64,000 nt of DNA from Glaciimonas sp. (lineage in GTDB: Bacteria > Pseudomonadota > Gammaproteobacteria > Burkholderiales > Burkholderiaceae_D), in the NCBI GenBank assembly GCA_012927625.1, contig JABBOV010000024.1, positions 186,001-250,000 on the forward strand, read 5' to 3'. The translations under genes were made by a program, and so were the position numbers. Positions 51,963 to 61,982 of the stretch are shown here, piece after piece. Each line of letters starts with the position of its first letter. Position 1 is the first letter of the stretch. Under the pieces are notes generated by a model that ran no database searches, had not been told where the DNA came from, and worked only from the letters and a program-made list of their open reading frames with translations.

Positions 51963-52042
51963 GGGGAGTATAATTAAAAACAAATGTTTTTCCGCATTAT
52001 TCTTGTGCTGTGTTAAAAAATACATTATTGAGTATGCTTTAA
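51963..52042 (+). repeat. AT-rich intergenic repeat family, copy F
   Basis: AGTAT 51967, CCGCAT at +25, TAC at +54, AGTAT at +64. Confidence 0.78.
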
Positions 52043-52112
52043 TTCAAAGATGATCCGGCTGTAACATCAGTAAGGATCGATTTGATCCATCGTACTGAAA
52101 TGAGGTCTGATC

Positions 52113-52634
52113 GTGGAGACGCAAGCAATTGATGTAAGTGTCATCATGCAGCGCAAGACGCTCGATAATCGCTGGCAGTCGCACCAGTGGCGTCCGTTGG
52201 AAGTGCTCGACAGCGCCGCCTTGCCGCCCAGTAGCGTGCGCTGTTTGCTGGACGATGATAGCGATATGCGCTGGCTGTTTCCGGGCTTCAACATCAAGCT
52301 GTTTAGTGATGAAGGCGAGGGCTATTACCTCAATATCAGTTCCGCCACCCCATGCTGGTTCATCATGTGGCGCATCGAGCAGATCGGTGCGCTGGATGTG
52401 GCCGTGCCCAAGGCGGTCACACTGTCTTACAACGAAGCGGCGCGCCTGATGGATGGCGGCGAACAGGTTGATACGCTGCCGGCATCGGCGGCGATCATCG
52501 AGCGGCTAAGTCATTTCACTCAAGAACATTACCAACCCCAGATCAAGCGCAAACGCAAAAAACCCTCATTCGAAGGCGGCGCCGGTGTAGACCTGATGGC
52601 GCGGGCGGAAGGGAAGGGCGATGGCGGCCGATGA
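52113..52634 (+). CDS. DUF3305-type formate dehydrogenase-associated protein
   Basis: VSVIMQRKTLDNRWQSHQWRPLEVLD...FPGFNIKLFSDEGEGYYLNISSATPCWFIMWRIE; gene context. Confidence 0.75.
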   Translation: METQAIDVSVIMQRKTLDNRWQSHQWRPLEVLDSAALPPSSVRCLLDDDSDMRWLFPGFNIKLFSDEGEGYYLNISSATPCWFIMWRIEQIGALDVAVPKAVTLSYNEAARLMDGGEQVDTLPASAAIIERLSHFTQEHYQPQIKRKRKKPSFEGGAGVDLMARAEGKGDGGR

Positions 52635-53211
52635 TTTTTTCGCGCGCTGGAACAAGCGCAAAATGGATGCGACGTCAGCGCAAGTCGTCATTGATTCTGC
52701 AATCGCGCCTGATGTAGACAATTCGCCGGCGGTAGCCGATGCGCCAGCGGTAGTCAAACTTTTACCCACGCTGGCCGATGTCGAGGGCTTGACGGCAGAA
52801 TCCGATTACACCGCATTTTTGGCTAAAGGCGTCGATGAGAGCGTCAAGCGCTGCGCCATGAAGAAACTGTTTGCGCTGCCGCAGTTCAACATCATGGATG
52901 GGCTCGATATTTATGTCGGGGACTACAGTCAACCCGACCCGCTGCCGCCAGGTATGCTGGAAACGTTAAATCACGTCAAAAATGCGCTTGATCCGGCGCA
53001 ATTCTTTACTCGTCCGGTGTCGCAATTGCTGGATAAAGTGGAACAACAAGCGCCGGTTGCAGCGAATCTGCCCGAGAATACTGAACTTGACCAGGACGCA
53101 GCAAAGTCGGAGTGCGCAACGGATAATTCCGCGTCAGTCCTGGCGCAAGCAGATACTCAAGCAGGCCCGCAGCCATCTGCCGTCGAAACACTTAAGGACG
53201 AGACTGTATGA
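52621..53211 (+). CDS. DUF3306-type formate dehydrogenase-associated protein
   Basis: DDFFARWNKRKMD...LPTLADVEGLTAESDYTAFLAKGVDESVKRCAMKKLFALPQFNIMDGLDIYVGDYS; gene context. Confidence 0.78.
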   Translation: MAADDFFARWNKRKMDATSAQVVIDSAIAPDVDNSPAVADAPAVVKLLPTLADVEGLTAESDYTAFLAKGVDESVKRCAMKKLFALPQFNIMDGLDIYVGDYSQPDPLPPGMLETLNHVKNALDPAQFFTRPVSQLLDKVEQQAPVAANLPENTELDQDAAKSECATDNSASVLAQADTQAGPQPSAVETLKDETV

Positions 53212-55340
53212 CGACCGAATTCAAAATTTGCAACTGCAATCACAGCATGCCGCTGGACATTGCGGCGGGCGCACAGCTTGGCGCGGCTCTCGGTGTCGGC
53301 GCGCTGCCGGTGGCAAGCCAGTTATGCCGACGCGAAATCGGTGCATTTCTGGGCGCGTTGGATGGCGTGGACGGTGGTGATAAGGTCGTCGTCGCTTGCA
53401 CCCAGGAGCGTGCGTTGTTTGCGGAACTGGCGCAACAAAAAAATACTGTGGCGCCGATTCGCTTCGTAAATATCCGTGAAACCGCCGGCTGGAGCGCCGA
53501 GTCGAAAGCGGCATTGCCTAAAATGGCTGCGTTGCTGGCCGCCGCTGCTTTGCCCGACCCGGAGCCGGTGCCGATTGTCAATTACGATTCGGCCGGACAT
53601 ACGCTGATTATCGGGCCGGCCGATCAAGCGCTGCCGTGGGCGCAGCGTCTGGGCGATCAAGTCGATGTCAGTGTATTGCTGACCTCCGGCAGCGATGCCC
53701 AGATGCTGGGCGAACGCAGTTTCCCCAGCTTTTCGGGCAAGCAAATCGCGATTTCCGGCTGGTTGGGCGCATTCAAAGTACGCTGGCAGCAAGACAATCC
53801 GATCGATCTGGAAACCTGCGTTCGCTGCAACGCCTGCATCGAAGCGTGCCCGGAAAACGCGATTGACCTGACTTACCAGATCGATCTCGACAAATGCCGC
53901 TCGCACGGCGATTGCGTCAAAGCCTGCGGTTCCATTGGCGCAATCGATTTTGCCCGTGGCGACATCAAAGCGGGCAACGACCGTAGCGGCGCGTTCGATT
54001 TGATATTCGATCTATCCCAAACGTCGCAAGTGCGCACCCATCAGTTGCCGCAGGGATATTTCGCGCCCGGACAAGATGTCGCCCGCCAGTTTGAAGATGC
54101 GCTGAAACTGACGTCCATGATTGGTCAGTTCGAAAAGCCGAAATTTTTTACCTACAAGGAAAAACTGTGCGCCCATAGCCGCAATAAAATAATCGGTTGC
54201 AACGCCTGCATCGATATTTGCTCGGCTGAAGCTATCAGCCACAACGGCAATCACGTCAAGGTCGATCCGAATCTGTGCGCCGGTTGCGGCGCTTGCACCA
54301 CGGTCTGCCCGTCCGGTGCGATGGCGTATGCCTACCCGCGTGCCGCCGATATGGGGCTGCGCGTGAAAACGTTGTTGACCACCTATGCCAAGGCCGGCGG
54401 CCGCCAAGCCGGGCTGTTATTCCACAGCAAGGGGCAGGGCACGACATTGGTTGAGCAAGTGGGCCGTTTGGCGAAAGTTGGCGGGCGCGGCATTCCAGCG
54501 CGCATCATTCCGGTCGAATTGCACCACACTGCTGCGGTCGGCATCGATGTATGGCTGGCCGTGTTTGCTTACGGCGCAACCGATATCAGCGTACTGGTCA
54601 CGGAGGAAGAAGCGCCGCAATATCTGGAAGCGTTGCAGCAGCAGATGGAAATTGCCCAAACTATTCTGTCCGGTTTGGGATATACGGGTATCCATTTGCA
54701 GTTGATCCGCGCTAAAACTGCCACTGAACTTGAGGTCGCCATGAGCGCGCAAGCACTGATACCAGCGCAGACGGCGCAAAGCTGCGCCACTTTCAATGTG
54801 GCGGCCGACAAGCGCACTACGCTGGAATTCGCGCTGGCGCATTTGCACCGGCATGCGCCCACCAAAGTGGAACAGATGGCCTTGCCAGCCGGTGCCTTGT
54901 ATGGCGCGGTAACGGTCAACAAAGACGCCTGTACTTTGTGCATGTCCTGCGTCGGCGCTTGCCCTGAATCTGCGTTGACGGACAACCCGAATTTGCCGCA
55001 ACTGCGCTTTATCGAGAAAAATTGCGTGCAATGCGGCTTGTGCGAAAAAACCTGCCCTGAGGCGGCGATCACGCTATCGCCGCGTTTGTTGTTTACCGAC
55101 GCCGCCAAACAGGCGGTGGTATTGAACGAAGCGCAACCCTACCATTGCATTCGTTGCAACACTCCATTTGGCACACTACAGATGATCGATAACATGCTGG
55201 TGAAATTGTCGGCGCACGGTGCCTTCGCCGGTAATCTGGATCGCATCAAAATGTGTTCCGAATGCCGCGTGATCGACATGATGGAAAATAAAAACGAGGT
55301 TTCAATAACCGCCACTACCACCTTGACGCGCCCGCATTAA
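53208..55340 (+). CDS. Multi-cluster 4Fe-4S ferredoxin-type protein (six CxxCxxCxxxC-like motifs), formate dehydrogenase-associated
   Basis: CVRCNACIEACP, CRSHGDCVKACG, CNACIDICSAEA, CAGCGACTTVCP, CTLCMSCVGACP, CVQCGLCEKTCP. Confidence 0.88.
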   Translation: MTTEFKICNCNHSMPLDIAAGAQLGAALGVGALPVASQLCRREIGAFLGALDGVDGGDKVVVACTQERALFAELAQQKNTVAPIRFVNIRETAGWSAESKAALPKMAALLAAAALPDPEPVPIVNYDSAGHTLIIGPADQALPWAQRLGDQVDVSVLLTSGSDAQMLGERSFPSFSGKQIAISGWLGAFKVRWQQDNPIDLETCVRCNACIEACPENAIDLTYQIDLDKCRSHGDCVKACGSIGAIDFARGDIKAGNDRSGAFDLIFDLSQTSQVRTHQLPQGYFAPGQDVARQFEDALKLTSMIGQFEKPKFFTYKEKLCAHSRNKIIGCNACIDICSAEAISHNGNHVKVDPNLCAGCGACTTVCPSGAMAYAYPRAADMGLRVKTLLTTYAKAGGRQAGLLFHSKGQGTTLVEQVGRLAKVGGRGIPARIIPVELHHTAAVGIDVWLAVFAYGATDISVLVTEEEAPQYLEALQQQMEIAQTILSGLGYTGIHLQLIRAKTATELEVAMSAQALIPAQTAQSCATFNVAADKRTTLEFALAHLHRHAPTKVEQMALPAGALYGAVTVNKDACTLCMSCVGACPESALTDNPNLPQLRFIEKNCVQCGLCEKTCPEAAITLSPRLLFTDAAKQAVVLNEAQPYHCIRCNTPFGTLQMIDNMLVKLSAHGAFAGNLDRIKMCSECRVIDMMENKNEVSITATTTLTRPH

Positions 55341-55352
55341 GCCGGAGATTGC

Positions 55353-55967
55353 ATGAACACTAGCCAGCCATTGAAGTTTGAAACCCCGGATCAAGGCGAA
55401 GAAACCGCCCGCGCGGATTTATACGGTTTGCTGGCTACGTTGTTTTACGCCCCGCCATCACAGACGCTGATTGACACCATCGGTTCGGCTCATTCCGAGG
55501 GCGATGGCGTCTTGGAACATGCCTGGGCCGAGCTGGTGTTAGCGTGCAAAAATGCAAAGGCAGAAGAAGCGCGAGAGGAATACGATCAACTATTTATCAG
55601 TACCGGCAAGCCGGAAGTGCTGCTGTACGGCTCGTATTACCTGTCCGGCTTTTTAATGGAAAAGCCCTTGGCAGCATTACGCACCGATCTGGCCGAACTG
55701 GGATTGGAGCGCGTAACTGCAATTACCGAGAGTGAGGATCACATTGCCAGTTTGTGCGAAGTGATGCGTTATTTGATCGACTCGGATGATGCGCTGATGG
55801 CCAATCTTGCAGCGCAAAAAACATTTTTTACCACTCACATGCAAGCCTGGGTTCTGGATGCATGCGCAGCAATCAATGCCAGTCGCCACGCCCGGTTGTA
55901 CGCGCCAGTGGCCAATTTGGCGCGGTCGTTTTTCGAAGTGGAGATGCAAGCTTTTGATATGGATTAA
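55353..55967 (+). CDS. TorD/DmsD-family molybdoenzyme maturation chaperone
   Basis: RADLYGLLATLFYAPPSQTLID...EEYDQLFISTGKPEVLLYGSYYLSGFLMEKPLA. Confidence 0.85.
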   Translation: MNTSQPLKFETPDQGEETARADLYGLLATLFYAPPSQTLIDTIGSAHSEGDGVLEHAWAELVLACKNAKAEEAREEYDQLFISTGKPEVLLYGSYYLSGFLMEKPLAALRTDLAELGLERVTAITESEDHIASLCEVMRYLIDSDDALMANLAAQKTFFTTHMQAWVLDACAAINASRHARLYAPVANLARSFFEVEMQAFDMD

Positions 55968-56041
55968 ATTTTCATCAGTAATTAACGTTTCCTAACATTC
56001 AGCACAGAGCCAAATTTTTCACCAGGACGATTCTTGAAATT

Positions 56042-56120
56042 AAGTATACTTTTGTAGAGTATTTTTTATTTACGCATTAAAAACATGCGGTAAATGCACC
56101 ATTTTTTATAGTACTCCCTA
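56042..56120 (-). repeat. AT-rich intergenic repeat family, copy G (minus orientation)
   Basis: Reverse complement: AGTAC, CCGCAT at +25, TAC at +54, AGTAT at +65. Confidence 0.75.
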
Positions 56121-56334
56121 ATTTTTAGGATTTATAAAAACGGCATGGCAGGCTTGAGCATATATATGCGAAACCATTCCCGCAAAAATGATGTTAAATT
56201 ACTAATATGAGTCTGTAATTGTGCGTTGAACTCTTGAAATAACTTACCTAAGATATATAGCAATAAACGGTCAAATCATAGTCCACGATTGGCTGCAAAA
56301 AATCAGGATTCCCAACCTGTATAAGGAGACTGTA

Positions 56335-56532
56335 ATGGCAGATATAAACAAAATCGCACGCCGGACGTTTTTTTCCGGGCTCGGCTTGGCGGTTGTGGCT
56401 GGAGTAGCGGCCAAGGTTGCAACTACCGTACCTGCTGGAAAAGCGCTGGATGTCGTCGTGGCCGAACCTGCTGGCACTGGTTATCGATTGACAGAGCACG
56501 TCAAAAAATACTACCGCACTACCACTATTTAA
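56335..56532 (+). CDS. Small Tat-signal protein of the formate dehydrogenase region
   Basis: MADINKIARRTFFSGLGLAVVAGVAAKV...; 65 aa, twin-Arg motif. Confidence 0.8.
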   Translation: MADINKIARRTFFSGLGLAVVAGVAAKVATTVPAGKALDVVVAEPAGTGYRLTEHVKKYYRTTTI

Positions 56533-56554
56533 TACTGAATACTGAGGTGACAAC

Positions 56555-59515
56555 ATGCTGTTGACTCGCAAAAGCGACGCCGGTTCGCGTTCGCACAGCC
56601 GTTTTACATCAAGTCTTGCCGCGAGTTTGTCGCGTGCGCTACCGACGATGGATCGCCGGCTGTTCCTGAAACGTTCCGGCATCGGCGTCGGAGCCGGCAT
56701 CGCCGCCGCGCAATTGGGCTTGATACAAAAAGCCAAGGCGGCCGTGGAAGGCAAGTCAGTCGGCGCCAAGATCGAAGTGAAGCGCACGGTATGCACCCAT
56801 TGTTCGGTCGGTTGCGCAGTGGACGCTGTGGTGCAAAACGGCATCTGGATTCGTCAGGAGCCGGTCTTCGACTCACCGATTAATCTGGGCGCGCATTGCG
56901 CCAAAGGCGCTGCGCTACGCGAGCACGGTCACGGCGAATATCGGCTGAAATATCCGATGAAGCTGGTCAACGGCAAGTATCAACGCATTAGCTGGGATCA
57001 GGCGCTAGATGAAATTTCCGCCAAAATGCTCGATATCCGCAAGGTCAGCGGCCCGGATTCTGTGTTCTGGGTCGGCTCATCCAAACACAACAACGAACAA
57101 GCTGCGCTGTTGCGCAAGTTCGTATCTTTCTTCGGTAGCAATAATTGCGATCACCAGGCGCGCATTTGCCATTCGACTACGGTCGCAGGCGTGGCCAACA
57201 CCTGGGGTTATGGCGCGATGACGAATAGCTACAATGACATGCAAAACTCGAAAGCGGCGATGTATATCGGCTCCAATGCCGCCGAGGCGCATCCGGTATC
57301 GATGCTGCATCTGCTGCACGCGAAAGAAGCCGGCTGCAAGGTGATCGTGGTCGACCCGCGTTTTACCCGTACTGCAGCCAAGGCACATCAATACGTACGG
57401 ATTCGCTCCGGGTCTGATATTCCATTCCTGTATGGAATGCTGTATCACATCTTCCAAAACGGCTGGGAAGATCAGGAATATATCAATAATCGCGTCTATG
57501 GCATGGACAAGATCAAGGAGGAAGCGCTGACCTGGACCCCTGAAAAAGTGGAAGAAGCGTGCGGCGCGACCGAAGCCGAAGTCTTCAAGGTCGCCGAAAC
57601 CATGGCCAAAAATCGTCCTTCAACCGTGGTCTGGTGCATGGGGCAAACCCAACACACTATCGGCAATGCGATGGTGCGCTTGTCCTGCATCGTGCAACTC
57701 GCGCTGGGTAATGTCGGTAAATCGGGCGGCGGCACCAATATTTTTCGAGGCCACGATAATGTGCAGGGCGCAACTGACGTCGGGCCAAATCCTGACTCTT
57801 TGCCGGGCTATTATGGACTGGCAACCGGTTCCTGGAAGCACTGGTGCGCAGTGTGGGGCGTGGATTACGAATGGGTTAAAAAGCAGTTTGCGTCGCAGGA
57901 AATGATGGAAAAATCCGGTACTACCGTGTCGCGCTGGATCGATGCCGTGCTGGAGAAAAATGAGTTTATCGACCAGGACAACAATGTCAATGCGATGGTG
58001 TTTTGGGGTCATGCGCCGAACTCTCAAACCCGCGGCCTGGAGATGAAGACAGCATTCGATAAGCTCGACCTGTTGGTCGTAATCGACCCGTATCCATCAG
58101 CAACAGCAGCCATGGCCGCCATGAAAGTGGATGGACAGGAACTCAACCCCAACCGCGCGGTGTATCTGCTGCCTGCCGCGACGCAGTTCGAAACCTCGGG
58201 TTCCGTCACGGCATCGAATCGTTCGCTGCAATGGCGCGAAAAAGTCATTGAACCTTTGTTCGAGTCGCGTACCGATCATATGATCATGTATCAGTTGGCG
58301 CAAAAGCTCGGCTTCGGCAAGGAGTTGGTCACCAAGATCAAGCTGGTGCCGGGCAAGGGCGGCATGATGGAACCGGAGCCGGAGGACATGTTGCGCGAGA
58401 TTAATCGCGGCAGCTGGACCATCGGCTACACCGGCCAGTCGCCGGAGCGGCTGAAAGCGCACATGCGCAATATGCATTTATTCGATGTCAAAACATTGAA
58501 ATGCAGAGGCGGTAAGGATGCCGCCACCGGATATGACTTGACCGGAGATTATTTCGGCTTGCCGTGGCCCTGCTATGGCACGCCTGAACTCAAGCATCCG
58601 GGCACCTCCAATCTGTATGACACCTCCAAGCATGTGATGGATGGCGGCGGTAATTTCCGCGCCAATTTTGGCGTTGAAAAAGATGGCGTGAATTTGCTGG
58701 CTGAAGACGGCTCGTATTCGAAAGGTGCCGATATCACCACTGGTTACCCGGAATTCGATCATGTGCTGCTGAAAAAACTGGGCTGGTGGAATGAATTGAC
58801 CGATGCCGAGAAAACGGCTGCAGAAGGCAAGAACTGGAAGACCGATCTGTCCGGCGGGATTCAGCGCGTAGTGATGAAAAATCATGGCTGCCATCCATTT
58901 GGCAATGCCAAGGCGCGTGCAGTGGTGTGGAATTTTCCTGATCCGGTGCCGAAACATCGCGAGCCGCTGTATGGAACACGGCCCGACCTGGTGGCGAAAT
59001 ATCCGACGCACGACGATAAAAAGTCATTCTGGCGCTTACCGACACTTTACAAGTCAATCCAGGACAAAAATGTGGCGGAGAAACTATACGAAAAATTCCC
59101 GATCATTCTTACCTCGGGCCGATTGGTCGAATATGAGGGCGGCGGCGAGGAAACCCGCTCCAATCCGTGGCTGGCAGAATTGCAGCAAGACGCTTTTGTC
59201 GAATTGAATCCGAAAGCTGCTGCCGACCGGGGCATTCGCAATGGCGAATATGTGATCGTTTCAACGCCAACCGGGGCGCGCATCAAGGTCAAGGCACTGG
59301 TCACACCGCGCGTCAATGCCGAAACCGCGTTTATTCCATTCCATTTCTCAGGTTGGTGGCAAGGCAAGGATTTGAAAGAATACTACCCTGAAGGTGCAAT
59401 GCCGATTGTGCGTGGTGAAGCTGTCAATACGGCAACCACGTACGGCTACGACTCGGTCACGATGATGCAGGAAAGCAAGACAACCATCTGCAACATCGAA
59501 AAATTCGTTGTGTGA
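56555..59515 (+). CDS. fdhA: Formate dehydrogenase alpha (catalytic, molybdopterin) subunit, Cys-type, Tat-exported
   Basis: MDRRLFLKRSGIGVGAGIAA Tat signal; VCTHCSVGCAVDAVV; DHQARICHSTTVAGVANTWGYGAMTNSYNDM. Confidence 0.95.
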   Translation: MLLTRKSDAGSRSHSRFTSSLAASLSRALPTMDRRLFLKRSGIGVGAGIAAAQLGLIQKAKAAVEGKSVGAKIEVKRTVCTHCSVGCAVDAVVQNGIWIRQEPVFDSPINLGAHCAKGAALREHGHGEYRLKYPMKLVNGKYQRISWDQALDEISAKMLDIRKVSGPDSVFWVGSSKHNNEQAALLRKFVSFFGSNNCDHQARICHSTTVAGVANTWGYGAMTNSYNDMQNSKAAMYIGSNAAEAHPVSMLHLLHAKEAGCKVIVVDPRFTRTAAKAHQYVRIRSGSDIPFLYGMLYHIFQNGWEDQEYINNRVYGMDKIKEEALTWTPEKVEEACGATEAEVFKVAETMAKNRPSTVVWCMGQTQHTIGNAMVRLSCIVQLALGNVGKSGGGTNIFRGHDNVQGATDVGPNPDSLPGYYGLATGSWKHWCAVWGVDYEWVKKQFASQEMMEKSGTTVSRWIDAVLEKNEFIDQDNNVNAMVFWGHAPNSQTRGLEMKTAFDKLDLLVVIDPYPSATAAMAAMKVDGQELNPNRAVYLLPAATQFETSGSVTASNRSLQWREKVIEPLFESRTDHMIMYQLAQKLGFGKELVTKIKLVPGKGGMMEPEPEDMLREINRGSWTIGYTGQSPERLKAHMRNMHLFDVKTLKCRGGKDAATGYDLTGDYFGLPWPCYGTPELKHPGTSNLYDTSKHVMDGGGNFRANFGVEKDGVNLLAEDGSYSKGADITTGYPEFDHVLLKKLGWWNELTDAEKTAAEGKNWKTDLSGGIQRVVMKNHGCHPFGNAKARAVVWNFPDPVPKHREPLYGTRPDLVAKYPTHDDKKSFWRLPTLYKSIQDKNVAEKLYEKFPIILTSGRLVEYEGGGEETRSNPWLAELQQDAFVELNPKAAADRGIRNGEYVIVSTPTGARIKVKALVTPRVNAETAFIPFHFSGWWQGKDLKEYYPEGAMPIVRGEAVNTATTYGYDSVTMMQESKTTICNIEKFVV

Positions 59516-59546
59516 AGCCCGTAGACACGATTGGGAGGGAAGTTAA

Positions 59547-60176
59547 ATGGCACGAATGAAATTCATCTGCGACGCTGAACGTTGCATCGAGTGTAACGGC
59601 TGCGTCACCGCCTGCAAAAACGAGCACGAGGTGCCCTGGGGCGTGAATCGACGTCGGGTCGTCACCATTAATGATGGTGTTGTCGGCCAGGAAAAATCGA
59701 TTTCCGTTGCTTGCATGCATTGCTCTGACGCACCCTGCATGGCGGTATGCCCGGTTGACTGCTTTTACCGCACCGATGAAGGCGTGGTGCTGCATGACAA
59801 AGACGTTTGCATCGGTTGCGGATATTGCTCTTACGCTTGTCCATTTGGTGCGCCGCAATTCCCTTCCAACGGAACTTTCGGTTTGCGCGGCAAGATGGAT
59901 AAATGCACTTTCTGCGCCGGCGGCCCCGAGGAAGACGGCTCACAGGCGGAGTTTGAAAAATACGGCCGCAATCGTTTGTCCGAAGGCAAGCTACCAGCCT
60001 GTGCAGAAATGTGTTCTACCAAAGCTTTGCTAGGTGGGGACGGCGATATGCTTGCTGATATTTTCCGTAATCGCGTGGTTCAGCGCGGCGCAGGCAGCGA
60101 AGTGTGGGGCTGGGGAACTGCCTATGGTCGTGCCCCGCATCCTGAAGCAAAACCACCGGTGGAGAATAAATCATGA
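59547..60176 (+). CDS. fdhB: Formate dehydrogenase beta subunit (4Fe-4S ferredoxin type)
   Basis: MKFICDAERCIECNGCVTACKNEHEVPWGVNRRRVV...CMHCSDAPCMAVCPVDCF. Confidence 0.93.
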   Translation: MARMKFICDAERCIECNGCVTACKNEHEVPWGVNRRRVVTINDGVVGQEKSISVACMHCSDAPCMAVCPVDCFYRTDEGVVLHDKDVCIGCGYCSYACPFGAPQFPSNGTFGLRGKMDKCTFCAGGPEEDGSQAEFEKYGRNRLSEGKLPACAEMCSTKALLGGDGDMLADIFRNRVVQRGAGSEVWGWGTAYGRAPHPEAKPPVENKS

Positions 60177-60397
60177 TCCGTTTTCTTTTTGTATTTATGA
60201 GCGCTCTGGTATTAATGGCTTGCAGCGAACGAGATCAGTCGCTAACCGGGTCTACCGTCAAATCCGACGGCAAGCCCTGGCAGGGTGCGAAGAATGACTT
60301 TGTCGCCCGTGGCTGGACTCCCGGCGACAAGGAAAGCTGGGAAAAACAAATTCATACCCGCGGTCAAAATCAAAACGAATATGTTCGAATGAATTGA
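60173..60397 (+). CDS. Small putative lipoprotein within the formate dehydrogenase operon
   Basis: MIRFLFVFMSALVLMACSERDQS lipobox (LMAC); 4-bp overlap with fdhB. Confidence 0.7.
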   Translation: MIRFLFVFMSALVLMACSERDQSLTGSTVKSDGKPWQGAKNDFVARGWTPGDKESWEKQIHTRGQNQNEYVRMN

Positions 60398-60428
60398 TAG
60401 TGCTGGCAGGCCGTCAAGTGGAGACAAT

Positions 60429-61556
60429 ATGAAAACGAAATTTGGTAGCGTGATATTGGGTTTTTACCTATTGTCCGGCTGGATCGGCGTGGCGGCACAG
60501 GGCGTGCCGCCAGTGGGTGCCAGCCCATCCAGCCAGGCAGCACCCAATGTTGAGTCGATTGATATTTTGCAACAGAATCAGGCTCAACGCAGTCAAAGTC
60601 AGCCTGGCAATTTGGCGCCGACGTATCGCATCGTAAATTCTGGTACGCCAAACTATTCCAGCCTGCCCGCGCTGGAAGCGAGTGTGCTGATACAGCCGAA
60701 AGCGCAGTTTCCCGGACAGGCCCGGTCAACCACGGCTGGTGAAGCGTGGCGGCAATATCGCAATGGTCCGCTCACTAATATTGGTGGTTGGCTATTGATA
60801 GCAGTGCTGCTGGCGCTGGCTGCGATGTATCTGATCAAAGGACAAATTAAGCTGAAAGATAGCGCCACCGGGCGCTTGATAGAGCGCTTTACCTCGGTCG
60901 AGCGTTTGGCGCACTGGACCACCGCAATTAGCTTCGTAGTGCTGGCACTCACTGGCGGCACCATGTTGTTTGGCAAGTATGTGTTGCTGCCGGTATTCGG
61001 GCTCACACTTTTTGGCTGGCTGACATTTGCTTTTAAAAATATCCACAATTTTGCGGGCCCGATATTTACTTGTTCAATAATTGTATTTTTTATAATTTAT
61101 GTAAAAGACAATTTGCCAGAAAAAAGCGATCTGAACTGGTTTGTACAGCTGGGCGGTTTGTTGAGCGGCAAGCACGTCAGCGCAGGCAAATTTAACGCCG
61201 GTGAAAAAATCATGTTCTGGGGTGCATTGGTGGTATTCGGCTTGATTATGAGCGCCTCCGGTTTTGTGCTTGATATGCTGGTTCCGGGTCTGTTATATAC
61301 ACGCGGAAATATGCAGATAGCTAGCATTGTTCATGTTGTCGCGGCGGTATTAGCCGCTAGTATGATTCTGGGTCATATTTACCTTGGAACCTTGGGCATG
61401 GACGGTGCTTATAAAGCAATGCGCACAGGTTATGTTGATGATGCATGGGCCAAGGAACATCATGATTTATGGTATGGCGACATCCAGTCTGGAAAAGTAG
61501 CGCGGAATCGCTCATCCGATGAGCGCACTGAAATAGCCAAAAAGGCCAATGGTTAA
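60429..61556 (+). CDS. fdhC: Formate dehydrogenase gamma subunit (cytochrome b556)
   Basis: RFTSVERLAHWTTAISFVVLALTGGTMLFGKYV...VHVVAAVLAASMILGHIYLGTLGMDGAYKAMRTGYVDDAWAKEHHDLWY. Confidence 0.93.
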   Translation: MKTKFGSVILGFYLLSGWIGVAAQGVPPVGASPSSQAAPNVESIDILQQNQAQRSQSQPGNLAPTYRIVNSGTPNYSSLPALEASVLIQPKAQFPGQARSTTAGEAWRQYRNGPLTNIGGWLLIAVLLALAAMYLIKGQIKLKDSATGRLIERFTSVERLAHWTTAISFVVLALTGGTMLFGKYVLLPVFGLTLFGWLTFAFKNIHNFAGPIFTCSIIVFFIIYVKDNLPEKSDLNWFVQLGGLLSGKHVSAGKFNAGEKIMFWGALVVFGLIMSASGFVLDMLVPGLLYTRGNMQIASIVHVVAAVLAASMILGHIYLGTLGMDGAYKAMRTGYVDDAWAKEHHDLWYGDIQSGKVARNRSSDERTEIAKKANG

Positions 61557-61575
61557 CTCACGTGGTGGGGCGGGT

Positions 61576-61926
61576 ATGAATAAATTTATTTATATGGTTT
61601 GTATGATGTTGGGCTTGATGGCAACGGGCCTGGCGGTTGCCAAGTTACCGCCAATCAGTGGAGAAGCGGCAGCCAAGGCTGCAGAAGCCAAGGCCAAAGA
61701 TGCCTGGGCCTCCAAAGTGAGTGTGTATAAATTATGCTTGTCGCAAGATAAAGTTGTCGCACGTTACCGGCAGGAAAAAAGTGCAACTGCGCAACCCGCC
61801 GACGCAACACCATCTTGTTCGGATCCTGGACCTTATGTCGTCGCAAGTCCTGTGGCTGCAAACGCAGTCGACGCACCTGCGGGATTAGCGGTTGCCACGG
61901 ATGCAACGGCCGCCCCAAAAAAATAA
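61576..61926 (+). CDS. Small secreted hypothetical protein in the formate dehydrogenase operon
   Basis: MNKFIYMVCMMLGLMATGLAVAKLPPISGEAAAKAAEAKAKDAWASKVSVYKLCLSQDKVVARY; signal peptide. Confidence 0.6.
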   Translation: MNKFIYMVCMMLGLMATGLAVAKLPPISGEAAAKAAEAKAKDAWASKVSVYKLCLSQDKVVARYRQEKSATAQPADATPSCSDPGPYVVASPVAANAVDAPAGLAVATDATAAPKK

Positions 61927-61982
61927 GCATGCCGGCCTGTCATCAACTTACCAAACGTCAGCACCAGATGAGGTTGTTCTCC

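Noticed and set aside
56158-56169. GCATATATATGC palindrome as an operator
   Set aside because: Short AT-alternating palindrome, likely by chance; no second copy or position evidence.
56555-59515. Selenocysteine formate dehydrogenase
   Set aside because: The active-site region reads ARICHSTT with a Cys codon and there is no in-frame TGA, so it is the Cys form.
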